Shown here in pieces: positions 1-10,751 of a stretch of 64,000 nt of DNA. The DNA comes from Lewinellaceae bacterium (GTDB taxonomy: Bacteria; Bacteroidota; Bacteroidia; Chitinophagales; Saprospiraceae). The position numbers and the translations under genes were made by a program. Under the pieces are notes generated by a model. It made no database searches, was not told the DNA's origin, and saw only the letters and a list, made by a program, of their open reading frames with translations. The stretch lies in the NCBI GenBank assembly GCA_020636105.1, contig JACJYL010000002.1:620001-684000 (forward strand). The letters are read 5' to 3'. Each line of letters starts with the position of its first letter. Position 1 is the stretch's first letter.

Positions 1-11
1 TTTTAAAAGTT

Positions 12-3000
12 TTATTTTCGGATGAGCAACACTTCGCCCTGGTGGCTAAAATAAACTCCCTTTGTATTTTCCAGTATGGCTTTGAAGACAAAAACAGCCT
101 GAATCAAAGGTTTTCCTTTAAAGGTTCCGTCCCACCCTTCGGACGCCTGGTTGGGGGTTAAATCTTCTCCGCGGAAAACCAAATTTCCCCAGCGATCGAA
201 AATGTCCATCCTTTTGATCAAAACGATTTCCTCGGAGGCAAAAAGGATAAAATGATCGTTTACCCCATCTCCATTAGGCGAAAAAGCCGTCGGTGCATAA
301 ACATCCGGGATTTGATCGACAAAAACGGTGATCTCCTTTTTGATCATACAACTGTCAAGGGTTTGCATTTGCACCGAAAAGATAGTCGATGTCTCCGGAA
401 AAGCAAAAGGATCAGGGCAATCCAGGCAAGTTAGAAAAGGGGAATCTTCCCATTTTATAGAACCGGGTTCAAAATTGGGCACCACTTTGAGCTGAACGGA
501 ATCACCCAACGCCACGAAATAATAATCCGCAGACGATTCCAGGCTCAAAAAGCTGTCTATTTGAATGTCCGGAAGCACAAACCGACATCCATTGACATCC
601 TCAATGATCATAGTCTGTACCGAAGCGGCAGGGATCATAAATTGGGATTCCAACTGAAATTTTTCTTCCTCCAAAGCAAAAAGATAAGGCTCAACCCCAC
701 CATAAACGGTATCTACGGTCAATAAAGCTACCTCTGGCGTTTGGCACTGAATGGCTGAATGTACCGTAGCATCAATCGGGTCCGGCTGAGCGAGGACAAT
801 AGATGCACTGACCTTGCACCCAAAAGTATCTGTGGCACAAAGGCTGTAGGTGCCAGCCGGAATATTTTCCAAAAACAGATCCGTTGCTCCGTTATTCCAT
901 ATCAATGTCACAGGTCCGGTATTTCCGAAAATGTCGGCTTCAATGACCCCGGAAGCCTCTCCAAAACATAAAACAGGTTCCTTTTCTCTTATTTCAACCT
1001 GTAAATCCGAAAACTCAAGTTCCTTCACCACAATACTGTCACACCCGAAAATATTGGACAAGGTATCCCTGGAAATATAGGGATCAAACTGCCACTGCCC
1101 ATCGAGATAAATACTGTCGCCCCGGCAAAGTTCATATTTTTGATGCTCCACTACCGGCGTCCTCACCTCAATGTTTATCACAAAAATACTATCCGGAAGA
1201 TATTCCACCTCACTGAAGAGGGTGTCCAAAAAAGTCCCCGAATACGTGTAAGAAAGCCCATTAAAAAGAACTTCTTCCCCTTCACACAAATAAAAATAAA
1301 GGGTGTCCGAAACGGAAAAATATTCTTGTACCTCAAGGATTAACACTAGAATAGAATCACAGGAAGTGACAAGTGTACTCAACGTATCGGAATAAATGCC
1401 TGGGTTGGTAAGTAATTGATTCCCAAATGGGAAATGATCGCCTTCGGTAATGACCACGAAAAGGGTATCCAAAACCGGCGGCAACACTTCCAGCTCCAAT
1501 ACCAAAATGCTGTCACAACCATTGGTGGAAGCATTAAAAAGGGTATCAAAATAGGTTCCGGTCTGACTGATGAAATCACCGTTGAACAACCATGTTTCGC
1601 CAGCACAAATGGTTTGTTCGGTAAACGAAGAGGAAGGCAATTGTTCCGACACAAAAACAGTATCACTGCCAACACAACCATGATCATCTGTTACGGTAAC
1701 ACCATACCACCCCTGAGCATCCGCCTGCAAAAAGGCGTTAATACCACCATCCGACCAGGAATATTGTTCATAATCATTGGACAAATAAAGGGTGGTAAAA
1801 CTTTGAGAACAAAATGACTGCTCCCCCATAATTTGTGGAGCCACGGGAGGATAATCTCCCACCACCAGTGAAGCTTCTCCTGTACAATTATTCCCATCAT
1901 CAACGGTCACTGAATAGATTCCCGGCGCCGTGATCACTATTGAATTAGTGGAATCCCCATTTGACCAAAGGTAGGAACTAAACCCGTAACCAGTGGCCAG
2001 CACAACAGAATCCCCGGGGCAAATGCCTTCCTCCCCGAAAATGACCGGGCTCAGGGAGGTTGCTACCTCTACCATTACGGAATCTACTGACATACAGCCA
2101 TTTATATCATTTACTATGACACTGAATGTGCCGGGCGTTTCAACCATTAAGGTAGATTCCTCCGAACCGTCGAACCATAAGTAAGAAGCGTAAGGCTGTG
2201 TTAACCCAAGCCATGTAGTTCCTTCCTCACAAATGCTCAGGGAACCGGTAATATTCGCCGGAGGAATATCATTCTGATAAACATTAACGCTCGTGTGGCC
2301 GATACACCCATTTTGATCCAGGACGGTAACGCTAACCGTTCCCGGAGTCAGAACTTCAAAAGCGGAACCAGAAGTTCCGTCTGACCAAATCACTTCCTCG
2401 AAATTTTCATTCAGGGTGAGCAGGCTGGTCTCGCCGGGGCATAAAATGTTATCCCCGATAATTTGCACCACTGGCTCCGGAATTTCTTCTACCCAAAAGT
2501 CAGCAAAACTCAAACAACCGTTTTCATCCACTATGGTAACTTCATAATGCCCACCTTCCACTATTACTGTTAAGTTCCCTTGCGCACCGGTGCTCCAGTA
2601 ATATTGATCACTACCGATAATACTAAGTTCTTGGGTAGTTCCTGTGCACATCTGAGCGTTTCCTGTGATCTCCGGTGCCGGCCATTCCGGTTCCGTGAGT
2701 AGGGCTTCCAGCGTTACCACGCAACCACTTTCATCCATTACGGAAATGACATAGGTGCCAGCACTTAATTCCGAAAAGACATTTACTTCCTGGTAGGCAT
2801 TTCCATTTAAACTGTAAACCGGTTGTCCCAACGCTCCGGCGGTCACCACTTCGATCACTCCTTCGGGTACTCCCGGGCAGGTTGAAGGGGTAAGAATCAG
2901 TGAGGTTAAAAAGGGTGGCGATGAGACCAGATCAATCATAAAAACCTCCTGACAACCTTGAGTGTCCGATACTTCGAGTGTATAATACCCGGCAGGCAAA

Positions 3001-5285
3001 TCAGCAAATAAAGGATCATTTTGTAATACTCCCTCATCCAGACGATACCTGTAATCTCCCGACCCGCCGGTGGCATTCACCAGTATATAGCCGTCATGCA
3101 TTCCAAGGCAAACAGGTGATTCATATTCCACAGAAACGGCTAATAATGCCGGTTCATCAATAAACACAAAACCATCGATTTGACAATCATGGGCATCTTT
3201 GAGGTGGATTTCGTAACCTCCGGCGGTCAAATTTCCAAAGGTTGGCTCATTTTGAAATGCAATATCATTTATACTGTAAGAATAGGGCGGATCGCCACCC
3301 GAAGGCAGAATGGTAAGGGAACCGTCATTGGCACCAAAACAGCTTATTGATTGAACGGCAAAGTCCACTTCAAGAGGGGAAGGCGCTTCAATAATAAAAG
3401 TCTCTTCGATCATACATCCCCCGGCATCCATAACAGAAACAGGATAGTTCCCTGCAGGAAGATCAGTTTGGATCCAAACATTGCCCGCCCCATTGCTCCA
3501 GTCCACAACATACGGGGGATCGCCTCCTGAAATTTCAAGGGTTATACTCCCCGCGTTTTGACCAAAACAAAAATTATCTGCCACCGAGGCCGACATCGCA
3601 AGATCGTTAATCGTAACGGTTCCGGTTCCACTTACTGAACCTGAACAGCCATTGTATTCAATATGGTCCAAAGTATAAATTCCAGGTTCCGCCCCTTGAA
3701 AATAAAACGGACTGTTCTGCAAAGTAATGACCGGTTGAAGCACTTCATCAATACGGTAAGACAGCTCCCAGGGTCCTTCTCCTGTGACTTCAACGCTAAG
3801 CGATCCGGTTGATTGCTCCCCGCAATATTCAACCCCACCACTCAGTATTGCTATGGGTGGTTCGGTAAATGAGATTTCCGAAAGCAATTCCAGGCTACTT
3901 CCACAGGCATCTGTCACCAGCAGGGTTATCGTTTCTGAATGGGTTGGAACAAACGTTATTTGAGAAGAAGATTCTCCGGTGCTCCAGGCATATTCATAAG
4001 GTTCTATTCCTCCTTCCAATGCTGGTTGCATCACAATCGTTTCACTGCCGCAAAGGCCAATAGACGCTAAATTGCCGTCAAGCGGCGAACCGTCTTCAAT
4101 AATAAATTCGGCAAAAGTGGTAAAACAGGAACAGGCAGATTCAAGCTCTATCCCCAAAGACTCCTGCCCTTCCACCATATCATCCGAAAATATTTGAAGC
4201 GGCAAAGTAACACTTGAGACTCCCTGGGGGAAAGTTACCGACAAAGGGATGGGCTCGTAATCTACCCCTGGAACAGCCGTTGAATTGGCAGCTATTACAA
4301 AATCAACCGTCAGGGGCACATTGAGGTCAGTGCCAAAGCGTTGAAATAAAAAATAAGCATCTCCGCACCCTTCAAAAATAAGGTTGGAGCCGGTAGCCGG
4401 GGAAATAGCCTCTACCACCACTGTTTCTCCCGCTTCAAAACTATTGGCTCCCAGGAAAACCGCCGAATCGTATTGCCCGTCGGTGACATCCCCAATCACC
4501 AGTTTGATGTGGTAAGTTTCACAAGGAATCACCGGAGACGAGGCGGTAAGGACTTGTGTAAATCCGTCAAATTCAATGGCATTTACGGCTGCGCCACTTG
4601 AATTGGGATACCCGCCCGGACAGCTGCTCACCTGCGGATCGTCGAGGGGAACATTATCAATGTAATAGGAAGCATTCGTCAGATGATTGATATTGTTGAT
4701 GGCCACAAAATCTGCGGTACCCGGAACCAATGCTATATTTTCAGCATTGTTGGAAAAAGATCCGTTTATTCCGGGCCCGCTGATAAAAAACCCAAATACA
4801 TCATTATATAAAGTATTGACAAAATCACAGTATTCCTCGGAGGCAAACACATACTCAAAGGTTACGTAATCCGATGTAGGCGTAAAGTCAAACTCCAAAA
4901 TGGCTACATCCATAAGGGGAATAACAGGATTGTCGATTATCTGCTCAAGGTCAGGGTCAGCATTATTGTTGTTAAAATTGGTGGTGTAATTGGTCTGGGT
5001 ATTGGGACCCGAAGCATTCAGCACACTTCCGGTTGATAAAATAATCCCCGAGGAAATGCCTATGGAATTTTCCCCGTTTGAAAAAGTGCCCACGGCTCCA
5101 AATCCTCCCGAGACAGCAGCATTGGAAACGTCAAAGCAGCCGCCGGCAATGAATACTTCTTCAGTCAGGTAAACGGGATCTCCGTTAATTTGAGGCAAAA
5201 TGGATTGAGCATAAATCCCTGACCCGATAGCCATATAAAGGAGGCTCATGATTGCGGACAGCGTTTTTAGTTTTTCTCGTTTCAT
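12..5285 (-). CDS. Giant T9SS type B surface protein with anchor-L, Calx-beta and SprB-like repeats
   Basis: This 1757-residue secreted protein is probably exported by the type IX system and attached to the cell surface. It begins with a signal peptide of about 26 residues. Residues of about 45-280 look like a choice-of-anchor L domain, with the FEYVFASEEYCDF core. A Calx-beta-like segment follows at about 300-400. Then come many Ig/SprB-like repeats with the patterns SGGDPPY and LPAGNY, and four repeats built around GCDSI near residues 1230-1480. The last 90 residues form the gliding-motility-associated C-terminal (type B) sorting domain, with the motifs FSPNGDGVNDHF and IFDRWGNLVF. The role is adhesion or gliding by family analogy only. 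The stop lies 12 bases from the window edge. The decamer repeats at 5329-5414 lie just upstream of the start, and I see no convincing promoter. Confidence 0.9.
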   Translation of the reverse strand: MKREKLKTLSAIMSLLYMAIGSGIYAQSILPQINGDPVYLTEEVFIAGGCFDVSNAAVSGGFGAVGTFSNGENSIGISSGIILSTGSVLNASGPNTQTNYTTNFNNNNADPDLEQIIDNPVIPLMDVAILEFDFTPTSDYVTFEYVFASEEYCDFVNTLYNDVFGFFISGPGINGSFSNNAENIALVPGTADFVAINNINHLTNASYYIDNVPLDDPQVSSCPGGYPNSSGAAVNAIEFDGFTQVLTASSPVIPCETYHIKLVIGDVTDGQYDSAVFLGANSFEAGETVVVEAISPATGSNLIFEGCGDAYFLFQRFGTDLNVPLTVDFVIAANSTAVPGVDYEPIPLSVTFPQGVSSVTLPLQIFSDDMVEGQESLGIELESACSCFTTFAEFIIEDGSPLDGNLASIGLCGSETIVMQPALEGGIEPYEYAWSTGESSSQITFVPTHSETITLLVTDACGSSLELLSEISFTEPPIAILSGGVEYCGEQSTGSLSVEVTGEGPWELSYRIDEVLQPVITLQNSPFYFQGAEPGIYTLDHIEYNGCSGSVSGTGTVTINDLAMSASVADNFCFGQNAGSITLEISGGDPPYVVDWSNGAGNVWIQTDLPAGNYPVSVMDAGGCMIEETFIIEAPSPLEVDFAVQSISCFGANDGSLTILPSGGDPPYSYSINDIAFQNEPTFGNLTAGGYEIHLKDAHDCQIDGFVFIDEPALLAVSVEYESPVCLGMHDGYILVNATGGSGDYRYRLDEGVLQNDPLFADLPAGYYTLEVSDTQGCQEVFMIDLVSSPPFLTSLILTPSTCPGVPEGVIEVVTAGALGQPVYSLNGNAYQEVNVFSELSAGTYVISVMDESGCVVTLEALLTEPEWPAPEITGNAQMCTGTTQELSIIGSDQYYWSTGAQGNLTVIVEGGHYEVTIVDENGCLSFADFWVEEIPEPVVQIIGDNILCPGETSLLTLNENFEEVIWSDGTSGSAFEVLTPGTVSVTVLDQNGCIGHTSVNVYQNDIPPANITGSLSICEEGTTWLGLTQPYASYLWFDGSEESTLMVETPGTFSVIVNDINGCMSVDSVMVEVATSLSPVIFGEEGICPGDSVVLATGYGFSSYLWSNGDSTNSIVITAPGIYSVTVDDGNNCTGEASLVVGDYPPVAPQIMGEQSFCSQSFTTLYLSNDYEQYSWSDGGINAFLQADAQGWYGVTVTDDHGCVGSDTVFVSEQLPSSSFTEQTICAGETWLFNGDFISQTGTYFDTLFNASTNGCDSILVLELEVLPPVLDTLFVVITEGDHFPFGNQLLTNPGIYSDTLSTLVTSCDSILVLILEVQEYFSVSDTLYFYLCEGEEVLFNGLSYTYSGTFLDTLFSEVEYLPDSIFVINIEVRTPVVEHQKYELCRGDSIYLDGQWQFDPYISRDTLSNIFGCDSIVVKELEFSDLQVEIREKEPVLCFGEASGVIEADIFGNTGPVTLIWNNGATDLFLENIPAGTYSLCATDTFGCKVSASIVLAQPDPIDATVHSAIQCQTPEVALLTVDTVYGGVEPYLFALEEEKFQLESQFMIPAASVQTMIIEDVNGCRFVLPDIQIDSFLSLESSADYYFVALGDSVQLKVVPNFEPGSIKWEDSPFLTCLDCPDPFAFPETSTIFSVQMQTLDSCMIKKEITVFVDQIPDVYAPTAFSPNGDGVNDHFILFASEEIVLIKRMDIFDRWGNLVFRGEDLTPNQASEGWDGTFKGKPLIQAVFVFKAILENTKGVYFSHQGEVLLIRK

Positions 5286-5328
5286 TGCATTTTGGGTTAA
5301 ATATTAATTGGCACTCCTGTTTTATCTG

Positions 5329-5414
5329 TTTCAGGTTGTTTCAGGTGTTCCAGGTGTTTCATGTTGTTTCAGATTGTTCCAGGTTGTTTGATGTTGTTTC
5401 AGGCGTTTCATGCG
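5329..5414. repeat. Degenerate 9-10 bp tandem repeat upstream of the giant surface gene
   Basis: About nine imperfect copies of TTTCAGGTTG (variants TTCCAGGTG, TTTCATGTTG, TTTCAGATTG) run head to tail. They lie 43 bp upstream of the start codon at 5285. The rest of the 5286-5590 gap is AT-rich and shows no gene. Confidence 0.7.
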
Positions 5415-5590
5415 ATCCCGGCACTACGTGCACGAGGATCTCCCTCCGGTCAATTTCAGGTAGAAGTGTTCAAAAATGTGTCCAGTTATTTAAGGAGTTA
5501 GAGAAACCATCTGAAACCATTTTACAAAAACAACCATTCAACATAATCAAAACAAATTAACCAAGTCATTACAATCTTATGGTATTCAAA

Positions 5591-8500
5591 TCATTGCAGG
5601 ACAAAATTGATGTATTGCCACGCTGTTTCGGTTTGTAAAACCACCGTATAAACGCCTGGCTGAAGGCCTCCGAAATGGAATGATTCCTGGAAATAATAAT
5701 CGCTGCCCAAAACTCTGTGATCGAATTGGTATCCATTTTGATCAATCACCCAAAGTTCTGCCTGTTGGGGTTGCTCCAGGAGAATACTGACCTGAAAAGT
5801 TCCGTTATTCGGATTGGGGGACAGATGGAATTCGAGCACATTGGAAGGGTTTTCCTGCGAAAAATCATGGGTCAGTTCTTCCGGGGAGGAGAAAATGGTG
5901 ATCTCCTTTTCCAAAAGGCCATAACACTCGCCACTATGGGCTTTCATGCCAAAAACATAAGTCCCAGGACTGTCCATTAAAACAATCTGCTGGTCCTCAT
6001 CACTTTGTTGGAGTGCGACATTTTCCTCATCAAAAAACCAGGAAATGCTATCCGGCACAGGCCAGGAAATATCGATCATCACGATAGGGGTATTAATGAC
6101 TCCTTCCTCCGGCAGTAGAAAATCGGCATCAAAAAAAGCATCGCGGTAAATGACCTGGATGGTATCGGAAGCGGTGCATCCCGATTCATTTTCTACCGTC
6201 AGCCAATACAGGCCGGCTTCGTTAAAGATCACTGACGGGTCTGAGCTTACAAAGCCGTTTTCACTTCCCCATTGGTAGTGATCATTTGTGGCTTCAAAGC
6301 TGTATTTAACACTTTGTCCCAGGCAAATGGTGGTATCGATATCGGTTCCGAGAGAAATTTGAAACGGTTCCGGTTGTTTCATTTTGAAGCGAAAAACCTC
6401 CATACAACCCCGCGCGTCAAAAACACTCAATTCATAGATTCCTGCCTTTAATTCATTCAATTCAGGGCTGGTTTCTCCATGAGACCAAAAATAATTATAA
6501 GGTGGAATGCCTCCGGTGGCCTGAACATGAATGATGCCGTTAGATTCTCCAAAACATAAAGGTTCCGAAAATTCAAGGATTTCGATATCCAATGGCGCTA
6601 AAGGGATCAGCCCCAATACCTGCTGATAGGTGATTTCACATTGCTCACCGGGAATCCTGACTTTTATGGTGTAAATATCTTCCGTAAGATACTGAAAATC
6701 AGGGTTACTACTCCAATCAAGCCCTCCATTTATGCTGTATTCGTAAGGTACGTCCGCAGCTTCTGTAAGGATAGTCAGACGACCATCCGTTCCTTCGCAA
6801 TTTTGGGGATTCTCAGTCAACACGTCCAAAATTTGAGGAAGGGAAAACCCTTTGATGGTGACGGGGCGTTCGACGTATGCACAAGTACCGTCTTCGTTTC
6901 TCGACCAGACAATGACCTCGCCTGGCGGTAATTGATCAAAAAAGGAATCATTCGTCCAGGTTATGCCACCGTCAATACTGTATTCGCTGGTGGTTTCCGG
7001 ATTCACCGGGACGATCGTCAGGCTTCCATCCTGCGACCAGCAATCTGACACCGGATAGGTAATGATGGAATCGATCTCCGGGGATGAAGGAGACGTTATT
7101 TCTACGGTGCCATATTCCAGTATGCAGGTAGTGTCTGCGCTACGGACCCGGACTGGATAATAGCCCTCGGCCAGCATTCCAAAAGCAGGAAAATTTTGCC
7201 AGGATTGTCCTCCATTGATACTGAATTCATAGCCCTCCTCGACTTCACCTTCAAGCAGAATATTGCCATCAGTCAACCCACAATCAGAAACCGGGGTCAC
7301 GACAATATTTTCGACCTGGGGCAGTTGAGGGCCAGCCAGTTCTACCCACTCCGAATTTAGCACCTCACAGGTTCCGTCAGCATTCCTGATGGCCAACCCA
7401 TAATTTCCATATCCAAGATTTGAAAAAGTGCCTTCATGCTGCCAGGTCACGCCGCCGTCGATGCTGTATTGAAAATCACCAAAGTTCCCTTGCGCCAGAA
7501 TGGTAATGGTTCCGTTCGACACATTACATTCGGTAGGATCCTGGCTGGATATTTGAATGATGGTTGGGGCTTCGGGCCCTTCAAGCTCAATGGTCCCTAC
7601 TTCTTCCGTACAGCCTCCTTCCTGGAGCCGCAAAAGTCCGGAAAAGGAACCTTCACCTAGTCCGACAAAAAACGGTTCATCAAACCAGGTTGCGCCTCCG
7701 TCGATGCTGTATTCAAAGGGACCACCCGGCCCTTCTACCACCCATTCTATTTTCCCGTCAGTCGCCCCACAGTCAGAAGGATTGGAAGTGGCAAAACCGA
7801 CATTAAGTTCACTAAAAGGATCCCGAATTTCAATAGCCGCGGCCATTACCGGACAAGTACCGGAAGCATTGCGAACCATTGGAACATAACTGCCCGTACT
7901 CAATCCTGAGAAAAAGCCTTCATTCTGCCAATTTATTCCTCCGTTTATACTGTATTCATAATCTCCCGAACTCTCTATCACGATCTCAATGGTTCCTGTC
8001 CCCGGCTCACAATCTGAGAAATCAGTTTGGATAATTTCGGAAATAACAGGTCCTTGAGGGGCAAGCAATTCAACACTCCCCCACGCTTCCGAACAGGTTC
8101 CTGACTGGTTGCTTATCCATATTGAATAAACCCCTGAACCTAATTGGGCAAAATCACTTTCAGCCTGCCAACTTTCCCCGTTATCAATACTTACTAAAAA
8201 AGAATTTTCCGAATGAGTAAAAATAATTTTTATTTGACCATCCCACTGATCACAGTCTGAAGGAGGAATAACTACTACATTTTCAATCTGAGGCCATTCA
8301 GGTCCTGTCAATTCCACCGAACCGCCTGTTACCAGGCACGTTTCATCCGGATTGCGGACAAAAATGTTATAAACTCCCGATGAAAGGTGATCAAAAAAAC
8401 CATTTCCCTGCCAGGTCAGTCCATCATTAATACTGTATTGGAAATTTCCAGTCTCATTTTCCAATAAAACAGCAATGGTTCCGTCTTGAACAACACAGTC

Positions 8501-10582
8501 TGAAGGGGCGGTCGTCTGTATGGTTTGAATATTGGCCTGCTGGGGGGCGGCAAGCACAATATTCCCAAGATCAACATGACAGCCTCCTTCTTCCTTTCTA
8601 ACCAGGAGATGGTACTGCCCGGCGGTCAAATTTTGATAAAATCCATTGCTTTGCCAGGAGATTCCACCGTTTACACTAAATTCATAATTTCCCGCTTCAG
8701 CCAAAATATAGATTTGTCCGTCCGATGCCCCGCAATCGGTGGGATCGAGAACGACAATTTCCTGGATGGCCGGGGGCTGAAATGCTTCAAAAACCAGGGA
8801 CTCTCCAGTAGAAAAACAAGTCCCATCCAGGTTTCTAACGGCAATAGCATAAACACCCGCGCCCAATCCTGAAAAGGAGTTGGCCGTCTGCCAGGTGATC
8901 CCATTATCGATACTGTATTCAATCAGCGCGCTATTTGAACTTGCCAATATTTTTATGTAGCCGTCAGCGGATCCGCAAACGGTAGGCAGCGAAAATTCAG
9001 TCCCCAAAATAACCGGAGCCTCGGGATCGGAAAGGCTTGATCCTGACGGTGCATATGATTCACAAGTACCGTTTTGGTTTCTTACGGCAGTGAAAAATGT
9101 TCCGGCACCTAAGGCAGAAAACAAAGGGGATGATTGCCAGGAATACCCGCTATTGATGCTGTATTCCAAACTGCCCGTTCCTCCGGAAACTAAAATCTGC
9201 AGGCTTCCGTCCAGGGCTCCGCAATCTGATGGATCAGTGATCTCTACATAATCGATCACAGGCTTGGGCGGGTCAACCAGATTTATCGGGACACCAGTTA
9301 CCATACAAGTCCCCTCCTGGTTCCGGAGCCGCGGAAGGTAATTTCCAGCCGGCAAATTTTCAAAAAAAGAAGCATTTTGCCAGCTCAGACCGCCATCAAT
9401 GCTGTATTCCAGCATGCCAAAGCCACCGGTCGCCAGGACATTAATGCTCCCGTTGGCGGCCAAACAATCGGAGGGATCGGTCCATTCCAACCCTAAAAAT
9501 TCCGGCTCCGGAGGGTCGAAAAGAACCAGGTTGCCGCCTTCCACCGTCGGACAAGTACCATCTGCATTTTTGACCAAAACCTCGTAGGTGCCAGCCATTA
9601 AGTTCAAAAATACCTCTTCCGATTGCCAGGTAAGGCCTCCATCGATCGTATAGACCAACCCGGAAGAAATGCCGGTGGCCTGTACGGTAATTTGCCCGTC
9701 TGCAAGCTGACAGTCCGTGGGATTAGTCCCGCCAATCGACAAGATTTCAGGGGAAGATGGTCCGGTGAGCATAAGGGGTTCCCCTTCAAGCAGACAGGTA
9801 CCCTCGGCATTTTTTATCATGGGATGATAACTTCCTTCCGCTAAATTGAGGAAGAAAGGAGAAGCCTGCCATGTATTACCATGGTCAATCGAGTAACTCA
9901 ACAGCCCTTGCCCGGTGGCCTCGATGAAAATATTTCCATCTTCAAGGTCACAATCCGTAGGAGCCATGCCATTAACATTCAGAAAAACAGGCATCACCGG
10001 CCCTTCCAGTTCGATCGGAATGACGTAAGCGGTTGGACAGGTACCGTCGGCATTTTTGACCATTGCGGTGTAAATTCCGGGAGGCAAGCCCATAAAAACA
10101 TTGGAAGTCCCCCAGGAAATCCCGCCATCCACACTGTAAAAATAAGGTCCTGTTCCCCCCTCTGCTGTGATCACCACCACTCCGTCATCAACCCCACAAT
10201 CAGTTGGATCAGTAGCTGACACCTCAATAAACCGGGGAGAATCAGGACCCATAAGTTCTACCTGGAACGGATAAAAAAAGGGGCAGGAGCCATCGGCATT
10301 TCTCACGCCCACGCCATATGCCCCTGCCGGAATGTCCAGGAAAATATTTTGTTGCTGCCAGTTGACGCCTCCATTAATGGTGTATTCAAAGGTACCTGTC
10401 CCCCCTGAAGCCACGATCTCCAGGGAACCGTCATTGATGCCACAATCTGAAGGGTCAGTGATATTGACCTCATCGATGGAAGGCTCGCAAAAGGGTAAGC
10501 TTTTGGCAAAAAGAGTATTGAAAAAATTTGAGGTGATACCCATCATCATCATGCAGATGATCGTCCGTGCAGATCGTTTCAT
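5591..10582 (-). CDS. Secreted protein of 16 tandem 81-residue repeats with T9SS type A sorting domain
   Basis: The 1663-residue protein has a signal peptide (about residues 1-27). From about residue 35 to 1330 it is 16 tandem repeats of roughly 81 residues. Each repeat carries DPTDCG..DG.I.I near its start, EYSIDGG.TWQ in the middle and VRNADGTC near its end, so each has two conserved cysteines that could pair. One SprB-type repeat (CFGESNGIIHVQATGG), an Ig-like domain and a PKD-like domain follow. The last 80 residues are a type A T9SS sorting domain (LSPNPNNGTFQVSI, GLQPGVYTVVL). The likely role is an extracellular surface fibre or adhesin; no ligand can be read from the sequence. The conserved 29-bp element at 10665 lies 82 bp upstream of the start. 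Confidence 0.9.
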   Translation of the reverse strand: MKRSARTIICMMMMGITSNFFNTLFAKSLPFCEPSIDEVNITDPSDCGINDGSLEIVASGGTGTFEYTINGGVNWQQQNIFLDIPAGAYGVGVRNADGSCPFFYPFQVELMGPDSPRFIEVSATDPTDCGVDDGVVVITAEGGTGPYFYSVDGGISWGTSNVFMGLPPGIYTAMVKNADGTCPTAYVIPIELEGPVMPVFLNVNGMAPTDCDLEDGNIFIEATGQGLLSYSIDHGNTWQASPFFLNLAEGSYHPMIKNAEGTCLLEGEPLMLTGPSSPEILSIGGTNPTDCQLADGQITVQATGISSGLVYTIDGGLTWQSEEVFLNLMAGTYEVLVKNADGTCPTVEGGNLVLFDPPEPEFLGLEWTDPSDCLAANGSINVLATGGFGMLEYSIDGGLSWQNASFFENLPAGNYLPRLRNQEGTCMVTGVPINLVDPPKPVIDYVEITDPSDCGALDGSLQILVSGGTGSLEYSINSGYSWQSSPLFSALGAGTFFTAVRNQNGTCESYAPSGSSLSDPEAPVILGTEFSLPTVCGSADGYIKILASSNSALIEYSIDNGITWQTANSFSGLGAGVYAIAVRNLDGTCFSTGESLVFEAFQPPAIQEIVVLDPTDCGASDGQIYILAEAGNYEFSVNGGISWQSNGFYQNLTAGQYHLLVRKEEGGCHVDLGNIVLAAPQQANIQTIQTTAPSDCVVQDGTIAVLLENETGNFQYSINDGLTWQGNGFFDHLSSGVYNIFVRNPDETCLVTGGSVELTGPEWPQIENVVVIPPSDCDQWDGQIKIIFTHSENSFLVSIDNGESWQAESDFAQLGSGVYSIWISNQSGTCSEAWGSVELLAPQGPVISEIIQTDFSDCEPGTGTIEIVIESSGDYEYSINGGINWQNEGFFSGLSTGSYVPMVRNASGTCPVMAAAIEIRDPFSELNVGFATSNPSDCGATDGKIEWVVEGPGGPFEYSIDGGATWFDEPFFVGLGEGSFSGLLRLQEGGCTEEVGTIELEGPEAPTIIQISSQDPTECNVSNGTITILAQGNFGDFQYSIDGGVTWQHEGTFSNLGYGNYGLAIRNADGTCEVLNSEWVELAGPQLPQVENIVVTPVSDCGLTDGNILLEGEVEEGYEFSINGGQSWQNFPAFGMLAEGYYPVRVRSADTTCILEYGTVEITSPSSPEIDSIITYPVSDCWSQDGSLTIVPVNPETTSEYSIDGGITWTNDSFFDQLPPGEVIVWSRNEDGTCAYVERPVTIKGFSLPQILDVLTENPQNCEGTDGRLTILTEAADVPYEYSINGGLDWSSNPDFQYLTEDIYTIKVRIPGEQCEITYQQVLGLIPLAPLDIEILEFSEPLCFGESNGIIHVQATGGIPPYNYFWSHGETSPELNELKAGIYELSVFDARGCMEVFRFKMKQPEPFQISLGTDIDTTICLGQSVKYSFEATNDHYQWGSENGFVSSDPSVIFNEAGLYWLTVENESGCTASDTIQVIYRDAFFDADFLLPEEGVINTPIVMIDISWPVPDSISWFFDEENVALQQSDEDQQIVLMDSPGTYVFGMKAHSGECYGLLEKEITIFSSPEELTHDFSQENPSNVLEFHLSPNPNNGTFQVSILLEQPQQAELWVIDQNGYQFDHRVLGSDYYFQESFHFGGLQPGVYTVVLQTETAWQYINFVLQ
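6594..10480 (-). repeat. Array of 16 coding repeats of about 243 bp
   Basis: This is the DNA of the 16 protein repeats. On the plus strand each unit shows a recognisable TGCCAGG...ACTGTATTC block, from TWQ and EYSI. The copies are diverged, so this looks like an old array maintained by selection on protein structure rather than a recent expansion. Confidence 0.75.
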
Positions 10583-10664
10583 TTGTTTTAAATTTTGGAG
10601 GTTGTTATCGCTTTAACAAAGCGTAAATCGAAAAATCGATACTTTGTTCCTATACCTATAAAAG

Positions 10665-10693
10665 CCGCGAGATGGGCAAACGTGACATTTTTC
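10665..10693 (-). promoter_or_regulatory. Conserved 29-bp element, copy A
   Basis: On the plus strand the element begins CCGCGAGAT, continues GGC and has GTGAC near its end, followed by a T-run. It matches the element at 28062-28090 at 24 of 29 positions. Read in the direction of the downstream minus-strand gene it is GTCAC, then GCC, then ATCTCGCGG, followed four bases later by TATAGG. Its position 82 bp upstream of the start suggests a promoter or activator site. The cognate factor is unknown. Confidence 0.6.
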
Positions 10694-10751
10694 GGGCAAC
10701 TTTTTAAAAAAAACAATACAAGCAAGATGGATAAGGTATTCCTGAGGAGCC

